Counted from the first letter of the stretch, positions 45,100-56,299 are shown. The stretch is DNA of 64,000 nucleotides from Hymenopus coronatus (GCA_030762935.1 CM060884.1:75280696-75344695), one strand, 5' to 3'. A program made the numbers and translations. Notes: a model not told the origin generated them from the letters alone.

Positions 45100-45963
45100 T
45101 TACTTTCTCTAGCCCCGTATGTACAATGTACATAGGGATAGAGAAGTATTGTATTCCACCCAAAATTCGATATCGAGATTTCACCGAAAATACATGTTTT
45201 AGGACCCCCTAAATAAAAAAAAACATTTTCTGAAAGACATCTATGTGTGTGTATGGGTGTGTGTGCTCACGCGCGGTTTTGTATAGCATAGCTCAAAAAC
45301 GAAGAGACCGTTAAATACCAAACTTGGTATTTAAGTTCTTCCAAGGATGCGACGCGAAAATGTTCAAGATAATCCCCCTAACTACCCTTTACATGGAAAA
45401 TGTTTCAACATGTTTGTTTTTCTTAAAAATGGCTGTAACGATTTTGATTAAAATATCACATATTAAAGCCATTTCTATCACAAATAAAATATATCTCTTG
45501 AATTTTCTGGGACTGACTTCTAAAGACCTCTTTATTCTGGATGCATTTTGCTTAATTTGGCATAAATATTAAACCGTAAGAGATAGACAAAAACTTACTG
45601 TACAAGAATGTAGATCTTGTTAAAACACACAAGTTATGCCATATATAGTTTTTTCGTGGAGCTTACTGTTTTCGAGGTATTTATTTTTATTGGTTTAGAT
45701 TGTGAAGTACATTTGCTTATGCTTGTTCTACACTTGGTCAAGCAAAGAAGCAATTTGCAATGAGAATAGCATAACGACAACTTTTAAAACATTTGAATAT
45801 CACTTTAGCCTGTACTCCCTTAGTTGCATTCTGCTTATAAGGAAATAAGTAATATAAGTCTTATAATGTTTATCTCGATTAGCATGTTGTTGAAAGAAGA
45901 ATTATCCTGTGCAAGAAATTTGTAGAGTAACTAGAGAAAGTCATGTGAGTGTAACACGTCAGA
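45100..45963 (-). mobile_element. TH element, subfamily B, full length
   Basis: Hairpin end with a different palindrome (CCGTATGTACAATGTACATAGG), GTGTGTGTATGGGTGTGTG at 45245, B-type segment at 45715-45810, 5' end AGTCATGTGAGTGTAACAC. It is followed by another 5' part (45964-46137), head to tail. Confidence 0.8.
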
Positions 45964-46138
45964 TGTTTTTATTTCCCTTCTATTTACAAGGTAACTAATA
46001 ATAAGACTAATTCTGTTTACGTTTATCTTGATTAGCATGATGTATATAGCATATTAATCTTTTGAATGAAAGGTTTGTTTACTGAGCAGGTAGAGAAGGT
46101 CATGTGAATGGGAGCAAGTACTAAGGAAAGATCAGACT

Positions 46139-46302
46139 TTTGTATTAATTTTGCTACTAGAACCTTAAGAGAGGTTTACGAATGCGTTCTTTACTAGTGT
46201 ACAGCGGGTTTAATTTAATCAGGTTCGTCTTCGCGCTTCAGTTAAGTAAATCAACTCTCACATTAAGTGTTTCTGGTTACCCAGGACCAGCAAAATCCAT
46301 TT
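46139..46302 (+). repeat. Repeat R2, copy A
   Basis: GTATTAATTTTGCTACTAG, GAGGTTTACGAATGCGTTC, AGCGGGTTTAAT and TTACCCAGGACCA appear here and, in the same order, at 55060-55250. Copy A is shorter by about 25 bp. Both copies follow a TH 5' part. Confidence 0.8.
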
Positions 46303-47462
46303 TTATTTTCTCTACACGTACTATGTACATAGTGAATACAGAAAGTATTGTAATGCACCCAAAAATTCGATACCGAGATTTCACCGGAAATACATGTTTT
46401 GAGTCCCTCTGAATACAAAAATGTTCGTGAGTGTCTGTCTGATGATGATTTAGTGTTTATGGGCGCTCAACTACAAGATCATCAGCGCCCTTATTAAACA
46501 AATCATGGCAAAAGCCAGAAATAAAGCTCAATAAGAACTATTATTAATAAGAACGAAAGATTAGTCTAACAATTAATGTAAAAAGTTTAAAATAGAAAAA
46601 GCCACAGATTGGTGATTAGAGAAAAGAAAGAAAAAAAAATTAAAACTAATACAAAAACATGGATAGAAACAACTAAATCCGAAATTTGAAGCGTATCATC
46701 GATAAAAATTCAAAAATCTAAGCTACCGCTCGACTATCGTCCGCCAAGACTTCTGCAAGACTGACCGGCAGTTGCAGTGATTCCCGAATATGTGCTAGAT
46801 TAACACAATCTAGCAACACATGACGGACAGACAAATCTTCTCCACAAAGCGGACACAATGGAGCAGATTCACTCTTAAAAAGGAAACTATGTGTAAAATT
46901 GCAGTGGCCAATACGCAAACGAGCCAAAATTACTTCCTCCCGTCGGGAATGACGAGAGGAAGTTACCCAATTTGTTGGAAGGTCCTTCACTACTCTAAGC
47001 TTGTTGGAGAGCTGACCAATCTTCGTGCCAGCACGAAAGTATCGCCCTGCACACAACAACCTTAAAGTCTTCCGATGTTATGCAATAAATTGTTGTCCTG
47101 GGCTCGGTGGTTGCCGTCTTTGCTGCAAAATCTGCCAGTTCATTCCCCGGCAAGCCAATGTGACTAGGAATCCAAGCACATTCCAAATTAACCACGGAAG
47201 TATATAAAACGTGGAGGGCATCCTGGATACGCTGCACGATAGGATGATAGTTACAGAGATCACCAAGGCTCTGAAGTGCACTCAGGTAATCACTCAATAT
47301 AAGGCAGTCACTTAAATTTCGACGGCCAACGTGCAGACTGGCTCGATATATTGCGTATAGTTCCGCACTATAAATAGATGTGCCATTATGAAAACCGAAT
47401 GTATATTGTAACTAAGAAATGTTTCCGGGCTGTTTTGCCGTGGTCTGCTGGTGTTAGGAGTA

Positions 47463-47503
47463 CCAGACGTTTCGTCCACAACTACGGTGGACATCTTCAG
47501 TGG
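47463..47503 (-). ncRNA. Hammerhead-ribozyme-like motif, minus arm
   Basis: Reverse complement of the motif at 49235-49275 and apparently identical to it. It lies between the Penelope coding end and the element's outer edge. Confidence 0.55.
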
Positions 47504-47518
47504 CGCGGTCGAAGTTTT

Positions 47519-48428
47519 CTAGGAGAAGGTTTCGCTGCGTCTGAAGCGTTGACTGTCGGGATCGCTACTTTTATACTGGCAAGTGGGGGGGCGGGGCTTG
47601 GGCTCTCCGGCGAATATGGCTTCTGATTGGACCGCTTCGTTGCTTCTCGTTTGATGACGTTTCCTGCTTTCAATGACGGGATGCCAATTCCTATTGAGTT
47701 TTAGTGCCTCTTCTTTTTTATTAAAATTGTTCGGATGCTTGTAAATCTCTATAGCCTCCCGCTGTAGTCGTGCATGGTAGTGTGTTGTAGATGAGAGGAT
47801 AGAGGTGTCTTGGAAATTTATAATATGCTCGCCCTCTGCCTCAATAGCGTGCAGGGCGACCGCGGACTTTTCTGTGTGGCCTAGTCGACAGTTTGCTTTG
47901 TGTTCCTTGATTCTAGTAGTAACACTGCGTTGTGTGGTTCCGATGTATACCGAGCCGCAGGAACAGGGAATGCGGTACACACCGGCTGATGACAGCGGCT
48001 CCCGGGGATCTTTGGATGAGCGTAGTAAATTATTTAATTGCCTCGTGGGCTTGAAAACCGTTTTGACATTGTGACGTCGCAATATGTGTTCGATCCGGTC
48101 GGTGATATTATTGAAGTATGGCAGAAACACCGTGCCCTTACTTTTTGGTTGGTCTGGCTTTTGAGATGTGGACTGAAACTTGGCAGGGCGGAAAGCTCTA
48201 TTGATTTCTTGGACGGAATAACCATTTGAATGTAATGCCTGTCTTAGGTACTTGAGTTCATCTTGTAGCTGTTCCGGTTCACAGATGCGGGTAGCCCGAT
48301 GTTTAAGTGTCTGGATCATTGCTCGTTTTTGTCTGGGATGATGGTTCGAGTCCTTGTTTAGGTAACGGTCAGTGTGGGTGGGCTTCCGGTATACCGTATG
48401 CCCAAGAGACCCGTCGGTATTTCTCTTG
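47519..48428 (-). pseudogene. Penelope-like polyprotein C terminus (GIY-YIG), minus arm
   Basis: GIY-YIG nucleases of Penelope-like elements are thought to nick the target for reverse transcription. Visible in order: the end of the reverse transcriptase (VYRKPTHTDRYLNKDSNHHP, QKRAMIQTLKHRATRICEPE), a linker (LKYLRQALHSNGYSVQEINRAF), TVFLPYFNNITDRIEHILRR, and the GIY-YIG domain GVYRIPCSCGSVYIGTTQRS with RIKEHKANCRLG, SAVALHAIEAEGEHIINFQD and a final RLQREAIEIYKH. The domain looks intact and without stops; the reverse transcriptase proper is missing, so the copy is 5'-truncated and non-autonomous. The open frame extends to 48487 by running into the other arm. Confidence 0.85.
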
Positions 48429-49241
48429 ACACTTAAACATCGGGCTACCCGCATCTGTGAACCGGAACAGCTACAAGATGAACTCAAGTACCTAAGACAG
48501 GCATTACATTCAAATGGTTATTCCGTCCAAGAAATCAATAGAGCTTTCCGTCCTGCCAAGTTTCAGTCCAGATCTCAAAAGCCAGACCAACCAAAAAGTA
48601 AGGGCACGGTGTTTCTGCCATACTTCAATAATATCACCGACCGGATCGAGCACATATTGCGACGTCACAATGTCAAAACGGTTTTCAAGCCCACGAGGCA
48701 ATTAAATAATTTACTACGCTCATCCATAGATCCCCGGGAGCCGCTGTCATCAGCCGGTGTGTACCGCATTCCCTGTTCCTGCGGCTCGGTATACATCGGA
48801 ACCACACAACGCAGTGTTACTACTAGAATCAAGGAACACAAAGCAAACTGTCGACTAGGCCACACAGAAAAGTCCGCGGTCGCCCTGCACGCTATTGAGG
48901 CAGAGGGCGAGCATATTATAAATTTTCAAGACACCTCTATCCTCTCATCTACAACACACTACCATGCACGACTACAGCGGGAGGCTATAGAGATTTACAA
49001 GCATCCGAACAATTTAAATAAAAAAGAAGAGGCACTAAAACTCAATAGGAATTGGCATCCCGTCATTGAAAGCAGGAAACGTCATCAAACGAGAAGCAAC
49101 GAAGCGGTCCAATCAGAAGCCACGTTCGCCGGAGAGCCCAAGCTCCGCCCCCCACTTGCCAGTATAAAAGTAGCGATCCCGACAGTCAACGCTTCAGACG
49201 CAGCGAAACCTTCTCCTAGAAAACTTCGACCGCGCCACTGA
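48428..49241 (+). pseudogene. Penelope-like polyprotein C terminus (GIY-YIG), plus arm
   Basis: Same protein as the minus arm, beginning at LKHRATRICEPEQLQDELKY, so truncated about 40 codons later. The GIY-YIG domain (GVYRIPCSCGSVYIG) and following residues are uninterrupted. It differs from the other arm by a few substitutions, for example SSIDP against SSKDP and KFQSRSQKP against KFQSTSQKP. The open frame starts upstream at 48372 in antisense sequence of the other arm and that part is not real coding sequence. Confidence 0.85.
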
Positions 49242-49275
49242 AGATGTCCACCGTAGTTGTGGACGAAACGTCTGG
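49235..49275 (+). ncRNA. Hammerhead-ribozyme-like motif, plus arm
   Basis: The core fits CUGANGA-stem II-GAAA: CTGAAGA at 49238-49244, a 6-bp stem GTCCAC/GTGGAC with loop CGTAGTT, then GAAACGTC at 49265-49272. CCA before the core and TGG after GTC can form stem I. Stem III would be only the two pairs AC/GT with no loop, as in minimal hammerheads that act as dimers. Hammerhead motifs with very short stem III are known from Penelope-like elements. Activity is not shown. Confidence 0.55.
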
Positions 49276-52200
49276 TACTCCTAACACCAGCAGACCACGG
49301 CAAAACAGCCCGGAAACATTTCTTAGTTACAATGACTCCGGCCGTGAAAGCCTACGTTCTCTCACGAATGTATATTGTTCGATATCATAAACAAAGGCAC
49401 ACCCAACACCAACGGTGCACTTACTTCCGTCAGTATATATACAAGTTCGGTCATTGTAGTTTGACAAAAATTTTAAAAAACATCTACGGATACTAGAAAA
49501 AGGCATTGTAGACTTTCGGTATGCCGTCATTCCGAAGTTTACATAGGATGTTGTAAGTAACCAAGGTGGGTGCACCCTTTCCCCCTTGGGAAACATTCTA
49601 GGCATTACGATATCGTGCTTATGAAGAAGCATTCGGAAGCGAACACCTGGGGGCCGTGGACTAATTGAGATATTTCTATAACGTTCGTCCAGCTCGGTGT
49701 TAAAAAAAGGAGTGAACGTTGGATGCGAAACCATGCACTTTAGCCCACAGCCATACTTTGTTAACAGAATATCGCATCTACACTGCAGAGGGGGTTTTGC
49801 CGATTCAGCATAAAGGCTAGCTACTAGACTGTTTGGAAAAGCTACAACAGCCACACGTATACCCTGATTGTGGACAGTGTCTAATCTTCTAAGCACAGAT
49901 GGTCTTGCCGAAGAATAAACTGTCCGATCCGCTCCCCAAGATTTGCCACTCAGTATACGTAGAATATTCAGAGAACGGTTACAGCGCGCTTTCAGCTGTG
50001 CTATATGTGGTGACCAACACAGTTTTCTATCGAATATCAACCCAAGGAATCTCGTCTCGTCCGCGAATGGTAGTAAAACTCTGCCAAACCGCAGGGAAGG
50101 TGGTAATCGCCTCCTGCGGCGCCAGAAGTTCACGCAGAGTGATTTCTCAGCAGAGAAGCGAAAGCCATTTTTAGAGCTCCAATCTGAAAAGTTGTCTAAA
50201 CACCGCTGCAGACGGCGCTCCAAAAAAGGTGTGCGCTGAGAGGTACAATAGATGGCAAAGTCGTCTACGAATAAGCAGGACGATACTCCTGGGAGAATAC
50301 ATTTCGAGATAGAATTAATTGCTATAGCAAACAGCGTGACGCTTAGTACCGATCCCTGTGGCACTCCATTCTCTTGAACAAAAATATTTGATAAAACCGA
50401 GCTGACCCTTACTCGGAAAACGCGGTCCCTCATAACCTCCTGAATGAATAACGGAAGGCGTCCACGTATATTCCAGTTGTATAGGGAACGTATTATTCCT
50501 GCCCGCCAACACGTATCATAAGCCTTTTCGAGGTCAAAGAACACCCCAATGGTTTGACAGTTCTTCATGAATCCATTCATTATCAGCGTCGAAATCGAGA
50601 CAAGGCAGTCAGCTGCTGAACGACGCCGTCGAAAACCGCACTGGGTGTTGATTAGTAGGTTGTGAGTTTCCAGTCACCATATCAACCGTCCATTGATCAT
50701 GCGTTCCATCACCTTGCAAACGCAACTGGTGAGGGAAATTGGACGGTAGCTGGATGGAAGAAAACGGTCCTTTCCAGCTTCCAAAATAGGTACGATGGTG
50801 CCCTCTCGCCACTTTTCTGGAAAAGTGGCGTCAACCCAAACACGATTATAGACCTCGAATAGGAAGGCCTTACCTTCAGGAGAGAGATGTTGCAGCATTT
50901 GGACGAGAATTCCATCAGGACCTGGTGCAGAGTTTCGCGAAGATGATAGAGCATGTTCTAACTCCCTCATGGTGCAGAGTCGATTGTAATCTTCAAGATT
51001 ATTAGAACGAAAGTTGAAACCTTGAGATTCCACCTGAGCCTTAACGGGAAGAAAATCAGGTGAATAATTCTCTGAGCTAGACACTTGAGCGAAAGCACAG
51101 CCAAAAGTGTTGGTCACGTCAAACTTATCAACAACATCTCCTACAGCTGTTTTAAGACCGGCGATTGGCGTATGAGTCATTTTTCCGTCCACGCGCCTTA
51201 ACTTATCCCATACGATAGAGGAAGGTGTATGTCGATTGAATGACGTTACAAACTTGCTCCATGATGTCCTTTTGCTATCCTGAACTACCTGCCTAGATTT
51301 GGCATGCATCTTTTTATACTCAATCAGGTTATCCAGTATTGGGCGACGTTGGAAAATCCTGAGAGCACGCCTGCGAGCACGAATGGCATTCCGCCATTCA
51401 TCAGTCCACCAAGGTACCGGAAATTGACGACTGGTTTGGGTCGTCGACGGTGGAATGGACTGCTCGGCAGCATCAAGAATAGTTTTCCTGAGGTGCTCCA
51501 CTAACACATTCACAGAGTCGTGCTCGTTGTAATAAAAGACAGCCAACCGAGAGTAAAGGTTCCAGTTGGCTTGATCGATGCACCATCTAGGTAAACGTGT
51601 GGAACATGTATCTTGTGGCAAGAGACTGATAAGACATGGAAAGTGGTCACTAGAATGTAGATCAGAGATAATATTCCACTGTAAGGAAGATGCTAATGTT
51701 GGTGAATAAACTGCTAAATCCAAGTGTGAAAAACTGTTGAAAGCATCAGAAAGAAATGTAGGTTCTCCGGTGTTCAGGAGAATTAGGTTAGAATTATTCA
51801 AGAAATCATCAATTAACTTAGCTCTCGTACAAGCCCGAGGTGAGCCCCAAAGTGGATGGTGGGCATTTACACCACCTACCAAAAGAAAAGCTGTTGTTAG
51901 TTGAGAAACTAGATCGCCTAAATCAGTGAGCAAGAGGTCGTCACTCGGAGGAAGGTATATATTACAAATGGTGAGTCTGGTATGTGACAGTTTAATCTTT
52001 ACAGCTACTGACTGGATGTCGGACTGTAATGATACAGATTGAGCGAATATATCATCTCTGATGAGCATCATAGTGCCTCCGTGCGCAGGTACACCCTCTT
52101 CCGATGATACATCACACCTTACAGGGGTGTACCGTTTGATTTTGAAGCTGTCTTGTGGACGGAGCTTAGTCTCTTGCAAACATACGACCAAAGAATCGTT

Positions 52201-52389
52201 CTGGTTAAGCATCAGTTCAAGCTCAAGTCGATGTGTTCTTATTCCACATAAGTTCCATTGTAGAATAGCCATGTTCTTTATAATGGAATAAGTTGTACAT
52301 TGTGGTTGTTTCTATTTTGAGGTCTGTGGAGGTCGGTTGAGTTTATTCTTTTTAGGTGTCGGGAAGACACCTTCTACGGGAGGATGGTC

Positions 52390-53736
52390 CTACCTTTTTG
52401 TCACTGTCCTTCTGGCAGTGAGGGCAGTATCACTTTCCTCCGTCTCTTCCACTTGGAAGGACCCCTTTCCAATTGAAAATTTTGGTTCGAGTACCTCGAA
52501 CTGATTGGAAATAGAGACCGGCGAAGATGACAGACGCCGACCTGAGTCCTTCCCAGTCGAATCCTCAGATGAGGACTTCCGTGGACCCTTGTTTCCCTTT
52601 GTTGCTTTGGGAATAGGCTTTACACCTTGTTTGAGGAAGTCAGTTCTCTCATAGGTGTTCTTAAACTTTCTTTCTGTTTCTTTATATATTATTAGCTAGC
52701 CAGACTTGTTGGTCGAGGTCGATTGCTTTGGCGACGATTTAATTTTAGCGCTTTTTACAGTTTCAGATGTAGGAGATGTTACTACTGACTTAGATGTTGA
52801 AGTCGAAGGCCTAGGAAGTGAGCTGGCTGTGAGAATCTTTTCTGCAATCGTGACTCCGTTTATATCGCAGGTTTGAGCTGCGATTTCCCGACTTTGTACC
52901 GATTTAGCTACAACTGAGCTATAGGTACCATACTTCGGGACAGAGGGTTGGCGGATTTGCAAGAGTTTCCGGGCTTCCAAGAAGGATACCTTCTCTTTAA
53001 CCCGTATCTCCTGGACCGTCTTTTCCTCTATAAAACGGGGACAACTGCGGGAACTTGATGGATGTTCACCGTTACAGTTAACACACGTTGGAGCTGACGT
53101 GCATTCTCAGTCATGCGAGTTTTTACCACAGTTCACACAGGTAGACTTACCGTTGCAAAATTCACTGGTGTGGCTAAAGCGCTGACATTTAAAACATCTG
53201 AGCGGGTTCGGTATATACGGTCTTACCTCAATGGATTCATACCCTGCCATTATCCTTTGTGGGAGATCTACCCGTCTAAAGGTAATAGACAGGGTACGGG
53301 TAGGCACGAATTCTCCATTTACTTTTCTTTGAACCCGATACACAGATGTTACGCTTTGAGGAGCAAGATTTTCTTGAATTTCCTCACAGGTCAAACCGTC
53401 CAGTGCGCGGGTGTTTACCACACCGCGTGAGGAATTCAAGCTTTTGTGTACATCGACCTTTACTGGATAGCTAGCTAACATTTTGGCCTTTAGTATTTTT
53501 GCAGCCTGGGATGCTGATTCTGCTTCTACCAGGAGCGTGCCATTACGATCTCTTATACAAGATTTTACAGGACCAGCAATGTTATCAAGACCCTTTTGAA
53601 TAACAAAAGGGCTTATGCTAGAGAACTTTCTTCCTTCCTCCGTTCTATTAACAATTAAGTAGCGAGGACCACAACACTCGACTACTTCTTTTCCTATCTC
53701 AGTATCATATTTAATGGGTTTTTTGGTTTTTGCCAT
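52390..53736 (-). pseudogene. LINE ORF1 (gag-like, three zinc knuckles) with two nonsense codons
   Basis: ORF1 proteins bind the element's RNA and form the retrotransposition particle. The likely start is MAKTKKPIKYDTEIG at 53736; an open frame extends upstream to 53853, but the sequence there looks like 5' UTR. An N-terminal half of the kind found in I-like ORF1 (YLIVNRTEEGRKF, LLVEAESASQAAKIL) is followed by VRPYIPNPLRCFKC and CCHC knuckles CFKCQRFSHTSEFC, CVNCGKNSHD, and CVNCNGEHPSSSRSC. A TGA at 53109-53107 interrupts knuckle 2 and a TAG at 52698-52696 cuts the Ser/Thr-rich C-terminal region. The frame is otherwise continuous over 449 codons, so both are point mutations. Confidence 0.85.
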
Positions 53737-54606
53737 GAAGTAAATTTTAATTTTCATCCCCCGGTGTTCCCCACCCACCACGGAAGCCAACAAGGGGTCA
53801 CCCCACTGGGGTGACAGGGCTACACAGGGGATATAGCAGGCTCGCCGTCCCACTCACCCTGGAGTTCGGTATAATACCTAGTCCTGGCCGATTGACTAGG
53901 GATGGGCTAGTCTCTAGCCTCCCGTTTAGGTGAAGCAGAAACCAAAATGGTGTATTAAGTTGCGTACCCTCCCTAGTAACTGAAAAGACAGAAGGCCCAG
54001 GCTCAGATACGCAACCCTCATCCAACCAGAATATTCCTTTCCACCGACAGGGGTCTCCAAGCACGGCCTACTCGTGAGTGGGCATTTTGACCTAGTGACT
54101 CTCTCACCACTCAGAGGTTGCCCACTGAGGGAGTCAAGGTTGTCTCGGGACCCCGAGTGCGCCAAACCCGTACCTACCGTAGTAGGCCCCTGGGGGGGAT
54201 GTCTGTCTAACTGTGTGTATATGTGCGTGTGCATGTGTTTCTGTCTGTGGACAGCACAGCTCAAAAACGAAAATACTGCTAAAAACCAGACTTGGTGTCT
54301 TCCAAGGATGCGATATTAAAGAAAATCCCCCATACCCAACCACCCTTTATAAGGAACTTTTATCGAAAATTTTGATTTTCTCAAAAATATCTCAAATGAT
54401 TATGGTTAAAATGTCATATATTAAAGATACTATAAGGAAAATGAAATCTCTACTTTGAATTTTCTGGGAATAGCATATGAAGACTACTTTATTCTGTGAT
54501 GAATATTACGTAATTTTGCATAACTGCTAAGCCGTAACACATGGACAAAAACTCACACCACAGAAAAGATAGAGGACATTAGAACATAGCATTTATATTG
54601 TATATA

Positions 54607-54637
<31 letters not shown>

Positions 54638-55059
54638 GTGGAGCTGATCGTATTTAAGATATTTATTGTTTTTGGTTTCAGCTTTGAAAGACCTATACTT
54701 TTCTCATACAGGAATGTGTCAACTCCTGTCAATACAAACAAACAACTTCAGTCACATAGCAAACAGATTTTGAGAATCACTTTAACCTATAGTACTCCCT
54801 TATTTCATTTCAACTTACAAGGAAGCAAGTAATAAGACTATTTCTGCTATATTTTCCTTGATTGGCATGGAGTAAATAGAAGCATAAGCTTGATAAGAAC
54901 AATTGGTTGTAGAGATGTAGAGAAAGTCATGTAAATTGAACACATCAGATCTTTTTTGTTTCTTCTACTTACAAGGAAGCAAGTAATAAGGACACTTTCT
55001 GCAAATGTTTATCTCGATTAGCACAATGTAGATAGAAGTATAAGTTATGTTTTTGTATT

Positions 55060-55250
55060 AATTTTGCTACTAGAACTTTTAAAGAGGTTTACGAATGCGT
55101 TCTTTGCAGTGTATAGCGGGTTTAATTAATTGAGGTTGTTCTTCGTGCTTCAATTTTGTAAAGCTTAAATCTACTCAAAACTCTTCTCTGACATTAAGTA
55201 TTTCATACATCATTTTTTCTAGTTACCCAGGACCAAGAAAATCCATATTA
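55060..55250 (+). repeat. Repeat R2, copy B
   Basis: Second copy of the 46139-46302 sequence, with an extra AAAGCTTAAATCTACTC segment and TTTCATACATCATTTTTTC not present in copy A. It ends in AAGAAAATCCATATTATT and a T run. Confidence 0.8.
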
Positions 55251-55477
55251 TTATTTTTTTTTTTTCAAAGTTTCCTTTACAAAATTTGTAACGAGGCGAA
55301 AAATTGAAGTGTCATTCATACATAGGGAATGGAAGGGGAGGCCCTTGAAGCATATGGCAGAACAAGTGTCGAGACAGATGTGCACATTCTGCAGGATTAC
55401 TCGCTGCCTGGTGAAGCTGTGCAAACGTTACTAGCATTTCAACTTTAGGATCATTACTGGCATTATATTTACACGTC

Positions 55478-56299
55478 TTATGTATAGAGAAGCTACTGTA
55501 CAGCATCCAAAAATGCTATACCGAAATTTCACCGGAAATATATGTTTTAGGGTCCCCTGTATTCAAAAAAAGCATTTTCAAAAAAAAGGTCTGTGTGTGC
55601 GTGTGTGTGTCCCTGTGCCCGTGTGACCGTGAACACGATAACTCAAAAACAAAGGGTCGGTAAAATGGCAAACTTGGTAGTTAAGTTCAGTATCTTCCAG
55701 GGATGCGACACGAAGATTTTAAGAAAGATCCCCTACCCCATACAACACCTAATATGGAGCTTTTTTCAAAAAATGTTGATGTTTTCAAAAGTGCCTCTAA
55801 GGTTTTGATTAAAATATCGTATATTAAAGATATTTAGTAACAAATAAAATGTATATCTTGATTTTTCTGGGAATAGCCTCTGAAGACTACTTTATTCTGG
55901 ATGAATTTTACGGTATTTTGCAAAAGTGCTAAACCGTAAGAAATGGACAAAAACTTACCCTACAAAAAATGTAGCTTACGATAAAGCACTCAATTTATGC
56001 CATCTATATTTTTTTCGTGGAATGGATAATTTTTAAGATATTCATGGTATTTCGTTTCAGTTTTGAAAAACATTTTTTTCACACAGGAATTTGTCAACTC
56101 GTGTCCATACAAACAAGGAACTTCAGTCACATAGCAACCAGTTTTTGACCATCACTTTAACCTATGTTACTCCCTTATTTCGCTTCTACTTACAAGGAAG
56201 CAAGCAATACGACTATTTCTACTAATTAGAATGAAATAAATGGAAGCATAAGCTTTATAACTAACATTTGTTGCAGAGAAAGTCGGAACACATCAGATT
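55478..56299 (-). mobile_element. TH element, subfamily A
   Basis: Only half of the hairpin is left at the 3' end (CTTATGTATAGAGAAGC). The microsatellite is GTGTGTGCGTGTGTGTGTCC. The A-type segment is at 56095-56150. Near the 5' end about 15 bp (GTCATGTGAA...) are deleted: AGAGAAAGTCGGAACACATC. Confidence 0.85.

Larger units (their letters stand above)
47409..49365. mobile_element. Penelope-like element, near-perfect inverted dimer
   Basis: Two 5'-truncated copies of the 3' end of one Penelope-like element face each other: the minus copy at 47409-48428 and the + copy at 48427-49328. The minus copy has about 120 bp more at its 5' end (including YRKPTHTDRYLN from the end of the reverse transcriptase). 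I see only a handful of mismatches between the arms. The right side has 36 extra bases (49330-49365) without a mirror image. GAATGTATATTG is duplicated at 47397-47408 and 49366-49377, so the dimer inserted as one unit. Penelope-like elements are reverse transcriptase/GIY-YIG retroelements known for 5' truncation and inverted partial copies. Confidence 0.9.
46718..52272 (-). pseudogene. LINE ORF2: endonuclease, reverse transcriptase, RNase H (broken)
   Basis: ORF2 nicks the target and copies the RNA there. From MAILQWNLCGIR at 52272: AP-like endonuclease (CLQETKL, NAHHPLWGS, HSSDHFPCL), where the usual GDFN motif reads GGVN, so a catalytic Asp appears lost. The reverse transcriptase follows (PGPDGI, FLPSSYRPISLTS, FFDLEKAYDTCW, GVPQGSVLS, FVDDFA at about 50258-50275). 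RNase H has YTDGSK, SAELYAIY, LSDYLSAL, and WIPSHIGLPGNELADF, keeping the DEDD set. The C terminus has CPLCGEDLSVRHVLLDC. A TGA replaces a Trp codon at 50676-50674 with the same frame open on both sides; a frameshift lies near 47000. The Penelope insertion (47409-49365) splits RNase H between its first and second acidic residues. Confidence 0.9.
46441..54199 (-). mobile_element. Full-length I/Nimb-like non-LTR retrotransposon, interrupted by a Penelope element
   Basis: On the minus strand the order is a 5' UTR of about 460 bp (54199-53737), ORF1 with zinc knuckles, ORF2 with AP-like endonuclease, reverse transcriptase and RNase H, a Cys/His-rich C terminus, and a 3' end AGCGCCCATAAACAC with an AATCATCATC tail. 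Perfect 9-bp target duplications TGTCTGTCT lie at 46432-46440 and 54200-54208. Without the 1.96-kb insertion and one copy of its 12-bp target duplication the element is about 5.8 kb, a normal full length for RNase H-bearing elements. Clade placement (I/Nimb) rests on the RNase H, the three CCHC knuckles and the tail, and is an inference. Defects are few: two nonsense codons in ORF1, one nonsense codon and one frameshift in ORF2, plus the insertion. Confidence 0.9.
46303..54953 (-). mobile_element. TH element, subfamily A, split by the LINE
   Basis: The hairpin end (CGTACTATGTACATAGTG) and 3' third lie at 46303-46440. The element resumes at 54200 in its microsatellite (GTGTGTATATGTGCGTGTG) and reaches the 5' end AGTCATGTAAATTGAACAC at 54925-54953. 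TGTCTGTCT borders the LINE on both sides. A T29 run replaces the usual short T stretch at 54609. A further TH 5' part lies at 54955-55050. Confidence 0.9.

Noticed and set aside
47805..48865. Additional open frames antisense to the GIY-YIG coding arms
   Set aside because: They are shadows on the opposite strand of the Penelope coding sequence, mirrored by the palindrome.
46303..55250. LTR retrotransposon with R2 copies as long terminal repeats
   Set aside because: The interior is a TH copy plus a minus-strand LINE with its own target duplications. There is no primer-binding site, polypurine tract, protease or integrase, and R2 copies differ in length.
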